From NCBI GenBank assembly GCA_029204225.1, contig CM055100.1, positions 56,934,239-56,998,238 on the forward strand: a DNA stretch of 64,000 nucleotides, in the 5' to 3' direction. The notes under the pieces were generated by a model that was not told the DNA's origin, did not search any database, and worked only from the letters and a program-made list of their open reading frames with translations. Below are positions 10,805 through 20,580 of this stretch, one piece after another. Positions within the stretch are counted from its first letter, which is position 1; every line of letters starts with the position of its first letter. A program made the translations under genes and the position numbers. The stretch comes from Diphasiastrum complanatum (taxonomy: Eukaryota > Streptophyta > Lycopodiopsida > Lycopodiales > Lycopodiaceae).

Positions 10805-11300
10805 ATCCAATGAGGCTAGAATCATTGACAAGTTCAATGGTTCTAACTTCTAAATGTGAAAGCTAAAACTCCGAATGATGCTGATAAATAGAGATCTTTG
10901 GGATGTAGTAGAAAGTTCTGACCTGAAACCAGAAGATGGTGATCAAGCAAACATGGAAGATCAAAGATCAGAAGGCCTTAACATGTATCACACTCAATCT
11001 GGCCGACTCTCAAATATCCCAAGTTACCACATGCAAAACCTCTAAGGAAGCACTGGATTTGTTATCAAGTATATACGAGACTCAAGATGTAACCACTAGA
11101 TTACACGTTAGAAGGAAGTTAGTCACACTTAGCATGACTGATTCTACTATCATCACTTCTCACATCAATAGCTTTAAGTCTTTAATGGATTGGTTATCAG
11201 CTGTAGGGTGTGCTATTCAAGATGATGATGCCGTTATGACCTTGCTTTCTTCTCTTCCAAAGTCGTATGGGTCTTTCATCCATCTGAACTCGATGTTTAG
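10805..11300 (+). pseudogene. Ty1/copia gag N-terminal fragment (Copia-4)
   Basis: It starts ~80 bases after the primer-binding site with IDKFNGSNF and LKLRMMLINRDLWDVV, the opening of copia gag (UBN2/DUF4219 type). It continues, after a frame change, at 10936 with DSQISQVTTCKTSKEALDLL and LLSSLPKSYGSF. The gag ends abruptly at ~11300 where the SINE-like sequence begins. Nothing of protease or pol follows, so the element is truncated. Confidence 0.8.
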
Positions 11301-11490
11301 GCTAGAGTGGTTGACTAGAGTGGTTGGGCTAGAGTGGTTGACTGCGACCGGCAAGGCGTAGGTTCGAATCCCAGCCGCTACGTAGTGACATGATACCTCT
11401 TAGGAGCTTGCTCATCACTTGGCGCTGCTAGGCTGTATTTGTTGTATATAACCCACTAGTGGCGTAACTCTGTATACAAAAGAAAAAGGT
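11301..11490 (+). repeat. tRNA-derived SINE-like sequence
   Basis: A perfect RNA polymerase III B box, ggttcgaatcc, is at 11361-11371. About 30 bases upstream is an A-box-like gctagagtggttg (11329-11341) resembling the D arm of tRNA-Leu or tRNA-Ser (gagtggtt). The A-box word occurs three times in a row (from 11301, 11313 and 11329). The sequence cannot fold as a complete tRNA, since the anticodon arm is missing. It is followed by ~110 bases of unrelated sequence and ends near an A-rich tail (acaaaagaaaaagg, to about 11490), the layout of plant SINEs. The 3' border is approximate. Confidence 0.55.
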
Positions 11491-12056
11491 CTTTCACATG
11501 GAGGTACCTGGGCTTTCAAATTGGAGGGTAAATGCATAATTTGCAATGGGCCCGGCCCTCTTCCATGTGAAACCACCCTAAGAGCACTTCCCTAGTAAAA
11601 CTAAAAGATTTTTTCCCTCCATCTGTCTTCATCTTTTGTCACTTGAAACTGCAAATCCGTTTTCCCATGAGTAGTGGCTTTAGAGAGCCCTTCTACTCAG
11701 CCTCTTAAACCCCTACTCATCAGAACAGATAACTTGGTCCTCAGTCTCCGCTTCATGGGGACACGCTCTAAGCTCCATCAATTTCTTGATGCCCTCTCAT
11801 GAGGCAGCCAAGTACCTAAGTACCTACTTCTTAACATATGGTCCCCAAAACACTACATATACCTCCACTTTGCACACGTGGCATGAGGTGAAGGGTGTTT
11901 GAAGCATCCAAGGGTTGCGAGCCAAATGCTTGGAAGTGCGCCCAAAATACTCCTACATTTTTCTTCTCCTTTGCGTTTCTTGTCTCGCTCGCCTTTCGTT
12001 CTTTGGTTTTGTTGATCGATCTATATCTCGTTCTCTGTGTTTTGTGGTTGGCGGCT
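11491..12056 (+). promoter_or_regulatory. 5' flank and presumed promoter/5' UTR of NTF2
   Basis: No other gene or transposon was recognised here. It includes gggcccggccct at ~11548 and a weak TATA-like tacatatacc at ~11855. The 5' UTR before the ATG at 12057 is CT/T-rich (ttcttctcctttgcgtttcttg), as often in plant leaders. The transcription start cannot be placed from the sequence. Confidence 0.4.
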
Positions 12057-12359
12057 ATGGAGATGGATCCCGACAGTCTTGCCAAAGCCTTCGTGGAGCA
12101 CTACTACAGGACCTTCGACACCAACCGCTCTGGCCTGCTCGGCCTCTATCAGGACTCCTCCATGCTCACCTTCGAAGGCCAGAAGATCCAAGGCGCACAG
12201 AATATTGCAGTGAAGCTCACCAGCCTGCCCTTCCAGCATTGCAGCCATCACATCAGCACTGTGGACTGCCAGCCCTCCGGCGCCCCTGGCGGCATGCTGG
12301 TTTTCGTCAGCGGCACCCTGCAGCTGCCAGGCGAAGAGCACCAGCTTAAGTTTAGCCAG
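12057..12359 (+). CDS. NTF2: Nuclear transport factor 2 (NTF2), exon 1
   Basis: Codons 1-101 of a small NTF2-domain protein. NTF2 carries RanGDP from cytoplasm to nucleus by binding it and FG-repeat nucleoporins at the nuclear pore, as a homodimer. The sequence follows plant NTF2 almost residue for residue: AKAFVEHYYRTFDTNRSGL, LYQDSSMLTFEGQKIQG, LPFQHCSHHISTVDCQPSG and MLVFVSGTLQLPGEEHQLKF. The ATG at 12057 gives MEMDPDS; the next Met, two codons on, would match the usual MDPD start exactly, so either may be used. The frame is also open upstream to 11895 but without NTF2 similarity. The exon ends in phase 0 at CAG|GTTAGG (donor GT 12360-12361), precisely where homology to the family stops. 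Exon 2 lies 8.7 kb downstream. GC content is well above that of the flanks. Confidence 0.95.
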
Positions 12360-12619
12360 GTTAGGGCACATTACCTACTCCCTCACAGCTTTTGGTCTTT
12401 GAGTGGCTGTGTTTTTTATTGCAACTTTCTTTTTTTCGGTTTTCTTGTTGCGGTGTCTTTTCACAGCTTTGGTCCTTCTGTGTGTTTCTTTCATTGCAAC
12501 TATTGTTTTTTCTTTCTTTCTTACGGTGTCTTTGTGCTTCTGATGAGGTTGATATTGAAGATTTGTAAGTGTGCAATCATCAATAGATAAGAGGGATGAC
12601 AAGTAACGAAATACAAAAC

Positions 12620-13170
12620 AAAAAAGAAATAAAAAAGAAGGAACAAAGTCCGGTAGGCTGGATCCAGAGCCCTTTGAGAAAACAGTTTGAAAGGGTCTAC
12701 TTTTGTCACATAGCCCCCCCTCAGTGTGAAAGGGGTTTCTGATTTTTGATTAATGAAAAAAGAGGATAAAATCGAAAGGGAGCAGAGGCTATTGGGGTGG
12801 CTCTAGATCCCTTCGGGAAAATGGTTCGAAGGGGTTTACTCTACTGACATAAGCCCCTGCCTTAGTGTGAAAAGGGTTGATGTTTTTTTGATAGCAGTCA
12901 ATGCAAATAAATAAAAAGACAGAAACAGAAACAGAAGAAGGGACAAAGGCCAGTAGGCTGGCTTTAGACGCTTTTTGGAAAACAGATTTGAAGGTTTTAC
13001 TTTTTTCACATAGGCCTGCCTTAGTCTGATAAGGGTTTTTGATATTTTAATAATAGAAGTCAATCAGCAAGCAGAAATAACAAAATAGAAAAAAGAAAGA
13101 AGTGACAAGGGCCGTTAGATCCTGTCTGGATAACAGGTTGAAAGAGTTTACTTTTCTCTCCCAGGCTTTT
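12620..13170. repeat. Diverged ~140-160-bp tandem repeat, four units, in NTF2 intron
   Basis: A block with the order gtaggctggat...gagccctttg...aaaacagtttgaaagggt...tcacatag.cc...tcagtgtgaaaggggtt recurs at about 12652, 12791, 12951 and (truncated) 13113. Copies differ by many substitutions and small indels. An A-rich purine stretch (aaaaaagaaataaaaaagaagg and similar) precedes each unit. Confidence 0.8.
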
Positions 13171-13738
13171 GATTATTTTCTTGAAAAAGCAAGAATATCT
13201 TGTGAGAAATGCTGTCCATCCATTGACACTGTGCTGCTTTTAATCACCATTAAGTGAATAGGTAGAAACACAACCTAAATGGGTATATGCTTCCAAGTGC
13301 TCACATCATTGTCCCAATGTTGTCTATTGCTACATTCTCTAAATTGCAATCTCACATGCTGGTTTAAACCTTTTTCTGGTTATCAAGAAAAATGAAGGAA
13401 AATCTTGGTTCCATTATCTTTTAACAAGAAAACCCCATAGGATATACAATTAGTGTCCATTTTGGCCGATTTATGGATATTAGTCTTAACGATTACTACT
13501 TTCCATTCAATAGTGTTGCTAATTATGCAAGCTCATGAGACCTCTCCTACTTAAACATTTTTGTCCCCGAAAATGGATAGGTGAATTTTGAATTGTCTTA
13601 GTAGTCGATCTTTATTTAGTTGAATTAGGGTTGCTGTCACACTTAATGAATAGTAGTTTCACAAATTTTGTCTCTCTCAAAATCCCTAGAAGATGACCAG
13701 CAGAGACATTGATGACCTACAATTTTGTAAGTTCAAAG
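13171..13738. other. Intron sequence, nothing recognised
   Basis: AT-rich, no frame with a known domain and no repeat seen. It ends with the 8-bp target site gttcaaag (13731-13738) of hAT-1. Confidence 0.5.
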
Positions 13739-14001
13739 CATAGTTGCACTGCGTTTCAGAAACGCGTTTTGGAAATATGGAATTTTTTTCCAGAAACGTT
13801 TTTTAATTTTTTTTTTTTTTGGTTTTTTTTTTGTGCAATATGGGTATCAGGTGAAAGCTCTAATTAAGAGCATGATTACTATGTATTTTGCCGAACGTTT
13901 CGGGTGCAGGATGGTCTAGTTTAGGTGCATTAACTCCTAGGTTTACGCTTTAACTCCCAGGTGCATTAATAAAAAAACATGATGCCCCAAAATTTAACTC
14001 C

Positions 14002-14005
<4 letters not shown>

Positions 14006-14050
<45 letters not shown>
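14006..14050. repeat. (CT)n microsatellite
   Basis: Uninterrupted CT dinucleotides of about 45 bp inside hAT-1, after cctctg. Confidence 0.95.
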
Positions 14051-14055
<5 letters not shown>

Positions 14056-14200
14056 CTCTCTCAGATCCAACAAACTAAACAAAAATGCTGAATCGTGCTA
14101 AACAAAAACCATGCTAAGTGTTCTAAACCATTCACCATACTGCATCGTCCTGAACCGTACTGAAGCATTTTTCAACCATATGGAATCGTTTTTCAACCAT

Positions 14201-14201
14201 A

Positions 14202-14246
<45 letters not shown>
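14201..14246. repeat. (CT)n microsatellite
   Basis: A second CT tract of about 45 bp, one interruption (cgc), inside hAT-1. Confidence 0.95.
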
Positions 14247-14249
<3 letters not shown>

Positions 14250-14367
14250 GAACAGTACTGAATCATTACACTGCTATGAATAGGATCATCGTAATATATA
14301 ATATTGGGCCACATGGCACCAAAATGGAGTACAATGATGTTCCATGAACATAATGAAAACTACACAA

Positions 14368-15666
14368 CTAAGGCTCGTCAAAGTCATGGTAGGAACCATC
14401 ATCTGAATCTGTGCCTGACTGCAGATCCCAAGGGTCTGTAGATGAATCAGAACTGGAGGGAGCCATATGCCGTGGTGTGGCCCTGGCTCTGCCGTGTGCT
14501 CTGGCTCTCTGTTGTGTGCTCTGGCTCTGGATCCTCCCCCTGCCTCTCCCTCTGCCTCTGCCTCTCTCCCCTCCTTTGCCCCCACTCTGCCTGCCCCCAC
14601 CCTTGTGTGTACCCCTGCGTGTCTGTGTGTCAAGTGACTGTGATCCAATGCCCTGGGATGGCCCTACCCACTGTGATGATGCCTAGCCGACGACTGCCTG
14701 TGATGCTCCACTCCTGTGACGCTCTCCCCTCTGAAGTAAGCCTTGCTGCTGCGGTTTAGTACACCTAAACCCTGCCAAGAACGTGCTGTACTAGGCTCTG
14801 CACCCGTAGTAGGCCGTGCCTGCATACCTGTGACCCCTGCCTGTGAACCTGCAGCTGCGCCTGCCCCCTGTCCCTGTCCCTGTCCAGAAACCTGTGATGC
14901 AGCACCCTGTCTCTGTCCCAGTCCCTGTCCCTATAAAGAAACCTGTGATGCAGCACCGTGCCCGTACGTAATAGACAACCTCTGTCTCTCCTCATCTGAA
15001 ATCCTGGGGCAATCAGATATGCCCAATGCCCGCCCACCCGGCCCTCTGACCCTCAGTAAGTGAGCCCTAACCCTAGTAAGTGATCATGTGAAGAGACCAC
15101 CACAATGCAAGCATCTCCATCTACGGACTCCCAAGCCATGGCGTGTAGCCACATCCCCCTCAGTAAGCTCAACCTTGCCCCAAAGGCCTCGGCCCTGCAC
15201 CGACATCGTGTCCACACGAGATTAAACCTGCGAACAAAAACAAGCAAACAACCGTTCAGTAGAAGAAAACACACTGCATTGAAAAACTTTACCAACCTAA
15301 AACAGAGCTGAACACATCCGAGCATGCGTCACATTGATTCTAGCAAGATCATAGCAACTGCCAAAAAACACACGAGACATGGCGAGGGATAGAATAATTT
15401 CAGTGCGAGCGAAAACGGACGACTGACGCTAGCATGGGAGTCCTTGCAGGCGTCTATGAGTCCAGTGCAGGCCTAAACCACGCTACTGGCGAATGCTTGC
15501 ATGATGCTCTAACCCTAAACCCTAAAAAACATGGAATTAGGGCAACAAAATTGAAATTTGTGCAACGGACGTAGACGGGCAGAACGGAGGTCACAGGAGT
15601 CTGTGCGGGCATGTGGAAATGCACTCTAGGCTCAGACACCACCTGAATCGGTTGCCCAGAAGCCAT
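14368..15666 (-). pseudogene. Degenerate low-complexity coding region inside hAT-1
   Basis: On the minus strand an ATG at 15664-15666 opens MASGQPIQVV. Further on, a Gly/Gln/Ala-rich segment (GQGQGAGAAAGSQ) and an Arg/Gly/Glu-rich segment precede an acidic Ser/Asp tail (SGTDSDDGSYHDFDEP, in another frame) ending in a TAG at 14368-14370. The pieces are in different frames, so the region is either an intron-containing gene or a broken one. Low-complexity linkers and acidic C-terminal tails occur in plant hAT transposases, but the conserved catalytic and dimerisation blocks are not visible, so the assignment is a guess. It could also be a captured host gene fragment. Confidence 0.25.
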
Positions 15667-16183
15667 TTTCTGAAAATGGCAAAAAAAAAAAAGCATTTGG
15701 ATTGTGGTGTTCAAATCTCGCAAGGTGTGCCGTAATGGTTGAAACTGCCCCGTAGGAATCACCGTGGGCATGAAGAAAGGTGGTCTAGAGCCAAACTGCG
15801 CTTGATTTGGTTGCCTACAGTTCAATGTCAACACTTGCAAAAAAACAAGCCTACACTTACCAAAAATCGAAAACTGATCGTTTCGATCTCCACGAAGCTC
15901 AGATCCCCCTGGCACCGTGCACACCACCTCCGTATCGCTGAGTAGATGCCTATCGACTATCCACACGCCAAGATCCGATGCCTACAGCTCAAAACAAAAA
16001 AAATTAACACCTCCACGGCTGGCGCGATTCTGGCCGTGAAGAGGTGTTCAAAAATTTTTATTTACTATTTGTTTTAAAAAACGTTTTTGGAACGATTTTG
16101 GGCTGAGAATCGCGTTTCTCAAAAACGCGATTTCCGAAACGCTCAACCCCAGAATCACGTTTCGGTGCAACTATGGTTCAAAG

Positions 16184-16607
16184 CATAGATGCAGCAAATC
16201 GTGATCTGCTTCATCTCTGTTTTGGACTGGGGAAAGCTGTATGGATCACATATTGTTTTCTCTTGAAGGAATGGTTGGACTTTTTTTGATAGTTTTTTTT
16301 AGGTTTTTTAAAGAGTGGACTTATTTTTTTGATAGATATGTCATGTGCTGCGTGCAATTAGCCCATGAGCTTACTAAATATTATGTTTTTGTTTAGTTTT
16401 TGACCAATTAATCTTCATTTTTGTGTGATTTCTTTCTTTAGATCAGTAGCTCTTCCTCTTAGCTTTCTGGAGGTAGTGCATTTTCTTGATTTGGAGCTAA
16501 TGACCAAGTTATGGCCATTTTAGTGAATTCATTCCAATTTAATTTTTTTGTATTCTTCATTTTGAAGTTTCGATTTATAAAAAAAATTATTTTTTGCCAC
16601 ATGTGAG
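16184..16607. other. Intron sequence, nothing recognised
   Basis: T-rich intron sequence between hAT-1 and the ATTACTCGC array. No open frame with a known domain. Confidence 0.5.
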
Positions 16608-17115
16608 ACCATTACCTACGCCTACTATAAATAGTAATTCCATTACTCGCCATTTGAGGTGATTACTCATGCATACTATGAATGGTAATTCCATTACTCA
16701 CTATTTGAGGTGATTACTCGCACTAGCTATGAATAGTAAATCATTACTTGCCACACGTGCGAAACCATTTCTCGTGCCCTACTATGAATAGACATTTTTT
16801 GCCCATTACTTGCCTTGCTATTTATAGCCATTTTTTGCACATTACTTGCTGTTATTATTTTTTGCACTGAAGCCATTACTCGCCACCTGCTATTATCGCA
16901 ATTACTCGCACTTCATTTTTGGAAAGTCATTACTCGCCTGTCATGTTTTGCCATTACTTGTGCTTTGTATTTTTGAAAAGTCATTACTCGCATGTGATTT
17001 TTCGCCATTATTCGCGCTTACTATTTTGGGCTACTTTTCGCACCTGCTATTTTTGGAAAGTTATTACTTGCCTATTTTTCACGTCTACTAATTCGGGTCA
17101 TTTCTCGCCTGTGCT
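16608..17115. repeat. Degenerate ATTACTCGC-type array in NTF2 intron
   Basis: The word ccattactcgc and close variants (attacttgc, attactcac, attattcgc, atttctcgc) recur roughly every 20-50 bases. The left part shows at least two units of ~51 bp containing actat(a/g)aatagtaattccattactc...tttgaggtgattactc (starting near 16624 and 16675) and a partial third near 16728. The right part is shorter and more scrambled, alternating with ctatttttggaaagt. Confidence 0.75.
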
Positions 17116-18305
17116 CGGGAAAAATTTTGTTTTCGACATTTTTCATTTTTTTTTTACGAGCTCTTTGATTTTATTACGAGCACTTGGAGAGTTCACCAAG
17201 GTGATTGTTTAAAAAATTTGTCGTAAATTTTGTGATTTTTCTCGGTCCCTACAGAATTGCTAAGAGCACACAAATGTCCATGGAATCCAGGATATTATCA
17301 AATTCAATTTGAGGGACCCTTAGCGAATTTTCTTTTCGTTACTATTTTGTCAACTGCTATAACTTTCTTGTTTGAGCTCGGATTTCAGTACAGTGAAAAG
17401 CAAAAGTAATCAGTATGTCGAGTTTGACACTGTGCAATCAATTGTATTTTTATAATTATTATTTCATTTTAATGATTTTAGCCCGTTCTTGCTAAGTTGT
17501 TGAGTTTTACATTTCATATTCTATTTGAACTATCATATTTTCTCCGTTTGAGCCCGAATTTCGGTGCCATAAAAAAAAAGCAAAATTCATTAGCTCAACA
17601 AGATGGACAGTGTAGAAGTCTTATTAATATCCAAAATTTGACCTCTTCGCAAGTTTTGTATTACTCTAACACATTGTGAAAAATGCAAAAATAAGCTTGG
17701 TAGAGGCCAAAAATCTTGTATATAGATAAACACACATGTGTGGAGCCTGTTCCCACGTGTGAAAATAGTGTACTTGTCATGTGCCATAATCATATAGGTT
17801 GTACATATGATTTAATTCAAGTTCTAGTGGCTAAAAAGGCCAAAAACTAGTTTTCTAGACATATGACATCTATTGATTGCATGAGCCACATCCTTTGGTT
17901 AGGTGTCATATCCCATGTGTAGAGGACAGCTCACATGTGTGGAATAAGCTGAAGTAGGCGAATTTTGACTTCTAGAAGATTTCCAAGTAGATCTCCATAT
18001 AGAAGGAAAATGGACCAAAAGTGCTCAAAATAGAAGGTTTTGTCCAAGTGTCAGTTTTGCATGATGAATCATCATATGACAAAGCACCTTTACACATGTG
18101 GGATCATAGGGATGATCAGTACCACGAGCTCCCACTTATTGTATATATAGAGCCACATTTGGCCATAATCAATGTGAGACACCAATCTTGGTTTTGGAAG
18201 CAATTTTGAGTGATTCTCTCCATTTGTTTACATTTGAAAACGAAACAAAACTAACTGTAAAGATCGCGCACAAGAGGGATATGTTGGTAAAGAAACCCAG
18301 CTCCT
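17116..18305. other. Intron sequence, no gene; repeated CACATGTG/CACGTGTG palindromes
   Basis: No coding similarity. The words cacatgtgtgg, cccacgtgtga, cacatgtgtgg and acacatgtggg occur at about 17732, 17753, 17933 and 18092. Similar words recur in Copia-12 LTRs and near Copia-13, which suggests that part of this stretch derives from a related LTR. Confidence 0.4.
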
Positions 18306-18844
18306 TGAAATCTTCCCTAGACCTCAAGTTTTGTCTTCGTAACTCTTCTTGAAGTAGCAAACCATTGAGGTCGTCGAATGTCGGCGATCTCTCGCTCAAA
18401 CTCAATGTCATAACAAAGTTTTAATATTGAAAATGGTAAGCTGTTCAAAACAATTTGTACAAGAGTATTGTCAAGTACAATTTCCCCTATCGAAGACAAC
18501 TGATCTCTTAGATCCTTCACCCTGGTAATAAAATCCGTAATGGATTCTTCTGATTCCATTTTCAAGGTATAAAGTTTATTATTCAAGAAAAAAGCTCGAG
18601 CCTTGCTCACCGTTTCATATATATTCCTAAGAATATCCCATGCATCCTTAGGACTAACCGCATTCTTGATCAAAGGAATAACCTTCACGGATAAATTGAT
18701 GATATGGTTTGCACGCTGTACCCGCTTCTCAAATATCCTTCTATCTTGATCATTGAGACCGTGAGCCATCACCTCGTCCCGTGACAATTTCCCAATAATC
18801 TCTGTCCTGAAGTTTGAACTTCCACAAGCTATAGTTAGATCCAT
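18306..18844 (-). pseudogene. Ty1/copia gag fragment (Copia-5)
   Basis: The frame 18317-18844 encodes typical copia gag: DAWDILRNIYETVSKARAFF, LYTLKMESEESITDFITRVK, DLRDQLSSIG and LVQIVLNSLPFS. A frameshift leads to PTFDDLNGLLLQEELRRQN in the adjoining frame down to ~18306. The nucleocapsid, protease and pol are absent, so the element is truncated on its 3' side. It is antisense to NTF2. Confidence 0.85.
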
Positions 18845-18949
18845 CTAACTTGCTTGATTCCTGTAAAGTAGATTTATGCAGACTCCCCATCGTTGTCTTA
18901 CAAAAAATGATAGCATTTTTAATATAATCGCATGCAACAATTTATTAAT

Positions 18950-19500
18950 TGTCGCCTTCCCTGGATAGCACCTGTCCAGATACTACCTGCCTCAGATTTG
19001 CCTGTCTGCTGTCTCAGATAAAACCTGTCTGGTTCTGACCTGAATCTGATCTGATCTCCCTCAGATAACACCTATCTGATCTCTGCCTGTACCAGATAGA
19101 ACCTGTCTGGTTCTGACCTGTCCAAGTTCTGCCGCTCTCAGATAACACCTATCTGATTGCTACCTGTCCCAAATAGAACCTGTCTGGTTCTGATCTGACC
19201 TGTGCCTGTCCTCAGACGACACTGATCTCAGTTGTTGCCTCCTTTGCTGCAGATATAACCTGCACCAGTTGCTGCCTCCACCTGAACTGCCTACGCCAGA
19301 TGCTGTCTCCACCAGAACTGCCTGCGCAGATCTGCCTGTCCTCAGAAGTCACCTGCAGCAAATCCTCAGGTAAAGCCTGTCCTGGAAACTGCCTGCAACA
19401 GATCTGCTTAGATACTGCTGCCCTCAGGTAAAGCCTGTACCTGTCGCTATCTTCACCAGATGTGACCTGCACCAACACCTTCTAGGGTAGATCCCGATCT
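18950..19500 (-). repeat. Copia-5 leader with internal direct repeats
   Basis: This is the region between primer-binding site and gag. It is rich in the words cagata-acctgtctggttctgacctg. A longer unit, ctcagataacacctatctgat...cagatagaacctgtctgg, occurs at ~19050 and ~19137 with a partial copy at ~19012. A second group of caccag/cctgc words fills 19250-19480. Confidence 0.75.
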
Positions 19501-19522
19501 CAGGAACCCTGCTCTGATACCA

Positions 19523-19905
19523 TGATAGAATTCACAAATCGTAGTAGACTAATCTTATTAGTACTCACACAACATCATCACAATCTGAAGAAGAGAGACT
19601 GCAAGAAGTTATGCTTCATAAACTGAAAACTGAGATGACAATGGAGGTGGGCGCCCATCTGCTCTTATAGAGACTGCCCACGCTCAAAAGCAAAAGCTAT
19701 TCTTCTACTATAGCAATTGGAATGCTAAATATGAAGTCTTAACAATAGTAATCTTTGCTATCTTAGTTAAAATAGGTTTCTATACTATTGTAGCAAAATT
19801 GGTACTTATACTAGAGATAGAAGTACCTATACTTCAAACAAAAATAGGCCTTCTAGCACGCAGGCTGGCCTCTACAATGAATTAATTAACCATTAATTCC
19901 TAACA
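19523..19905 (-). repeat. 5' LTR of Copia-5
   Basis: The 383 bp begin TGATAG and end CTAACA on the plus strand. The adjacent 19511-19522, gctctgatacca, is a perfect minus-strand primer-binding site for initiator tRNA-Met, which fixes the inner LTR border. The outer border touches the Copia-6 leader (19906), so Copia-5 inserted into Copia-6. Confidence 0.8.
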
Positions 19906-20131
19906 AGACTTCGTAGTCTCCTCATGCAACACAGCTTGTAACGTTGAATCTCCTTTGAGTCCTTTCACGATGCTGCCACCCACCCTTTTAGATGAAAATT
20001 GAAATTGAGAGCTGGCTAGGGACACCATCTACACACCTCGAAGATGGTCGAATCAATCTGCATATGATGATTGGTCCCGTTCGTTGAGTACCTCCTTGTT
20101 CTCTCGAATCTTAAACCACGCTCTAATACTA
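19906..20131 (-). mobile_element. Copia-6 leader fragment
   Basis: It lies between the Copia-5 LTR and the Copia-6 LTR. It ends with a mutated primer-binding site (gctctaatacta, 20120-20131) beside the LTR. No coding part of Copia-6 was found. Confidence 0.6.
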
Positions 20132-20580
20132 TGTTAGAAAACTGACTTGTTCATAACAAGCAACCAAGATAAGATTCATATTGTTGTTAGACAATAGCCA
20201 TACACATACATGGAAGAGAGCACAAACAATGATGACGGAACGATAAGAGATGTACTCCCAACTATGTCCCATTGCAAATGGACTAGGGTGCACTACTACA
20301 TACTTATAGACAATAGTCTATGCAAAAAAGCAAAAGCAAAAGCAAAAGAATTGCTAATTAATGTCTTTATGTAAGGTAAAAGCCCCCAACATCTATTTAT
20401 AGCAAAACTTGTGCTCCAAATCAAGCACTAGAAGCTCAAACTTGAGTCTAATTAAATTCTAACTTGACTTACTAAATATAGATAGAGGCCCCTAGAATTA
20501 GCACGCAGGCATGGCCTAATAATCTTAATTAATCATAGATGACAACATTAGGGGTAACAATGTAAACATTCCCTCTAACA
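20132..20580 (-). repeat. 5' LTR of Copia-6
   Basis: The 449 bp have TGTTAG...CTAACA ends. Both this and the Copia-5 LTR contain gcacgcaggc-tggcct and runs of gcaaaagcaaaag-type words, which suggests that they are distant relatives of one family. Confidence 0.75.

Larger units (their letters stand above)
13739..16175. mobile_element. hAT-like DNA transposon (hAT-1), 2,437 bp, in NTF2 intron
   Basis: The ends are perfect 11-bp terminal inverted repeats, CATAGTTGCAC at 13739-13749 and GTGCAACTATG at 16165-16175. An identical 8-bp duplication, gttcaaag, sits directly outside on each side (13731-13738 and 16176-16183). An 8-bp duplication with a short TIR of this kind is the hallmark of the hAT superfamily. 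Sub-terminal GCGTTTC/GAAACGC words are repeated in both orientations near each end, as expected for transposase-binding regions. No complete hAT transposase was found inside; the interior has CT microsatellites and a degenerate minus-strand coding region. It is probably non-autonomous. The flank after the right duplication happens to begin catag, so alternative alignments of the duplication exist, but only the 8-bp version aligns the TIRs. Confidence 0.8.

Noticed and set aside
11313-11385. A functional tRNA gene
   Set aside because: A and B boxes are present, but the anticodon arm and acceptor pairing cannot be formed; better explained as a SINE-like sequence.
11915-12349. Alternative plus- and minus-strand frames overlapping NTF2 exon 1
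   Set aside because: GC-rich coding DNA opens other frames. Only the NTF2 frame matches a protein family.
12360-12590. Continuation of the NTF2 exon 1 frame past the splice donor
   Set aside because: NTF2 similarity stops exactly at CAG|GT and the continuation is Phe/Cys-rich intron sequence. The true C-terminus is at 21050.
14411-15063. Plus-strand Pro/Cys/Leu-rich frames inside hAT-1
   Set aside because: They arise from ctctgcc and ccctgtcc simple repeats. The opposite strand gives more protein-like peptides.
15504-15526. Interstitial telomere repeat (aaccctaaaccctaaaa)
   Set aside because: Only two units, inside hAT-1. Such telo-box words are common in plant promoters and do not indicate a telomere.
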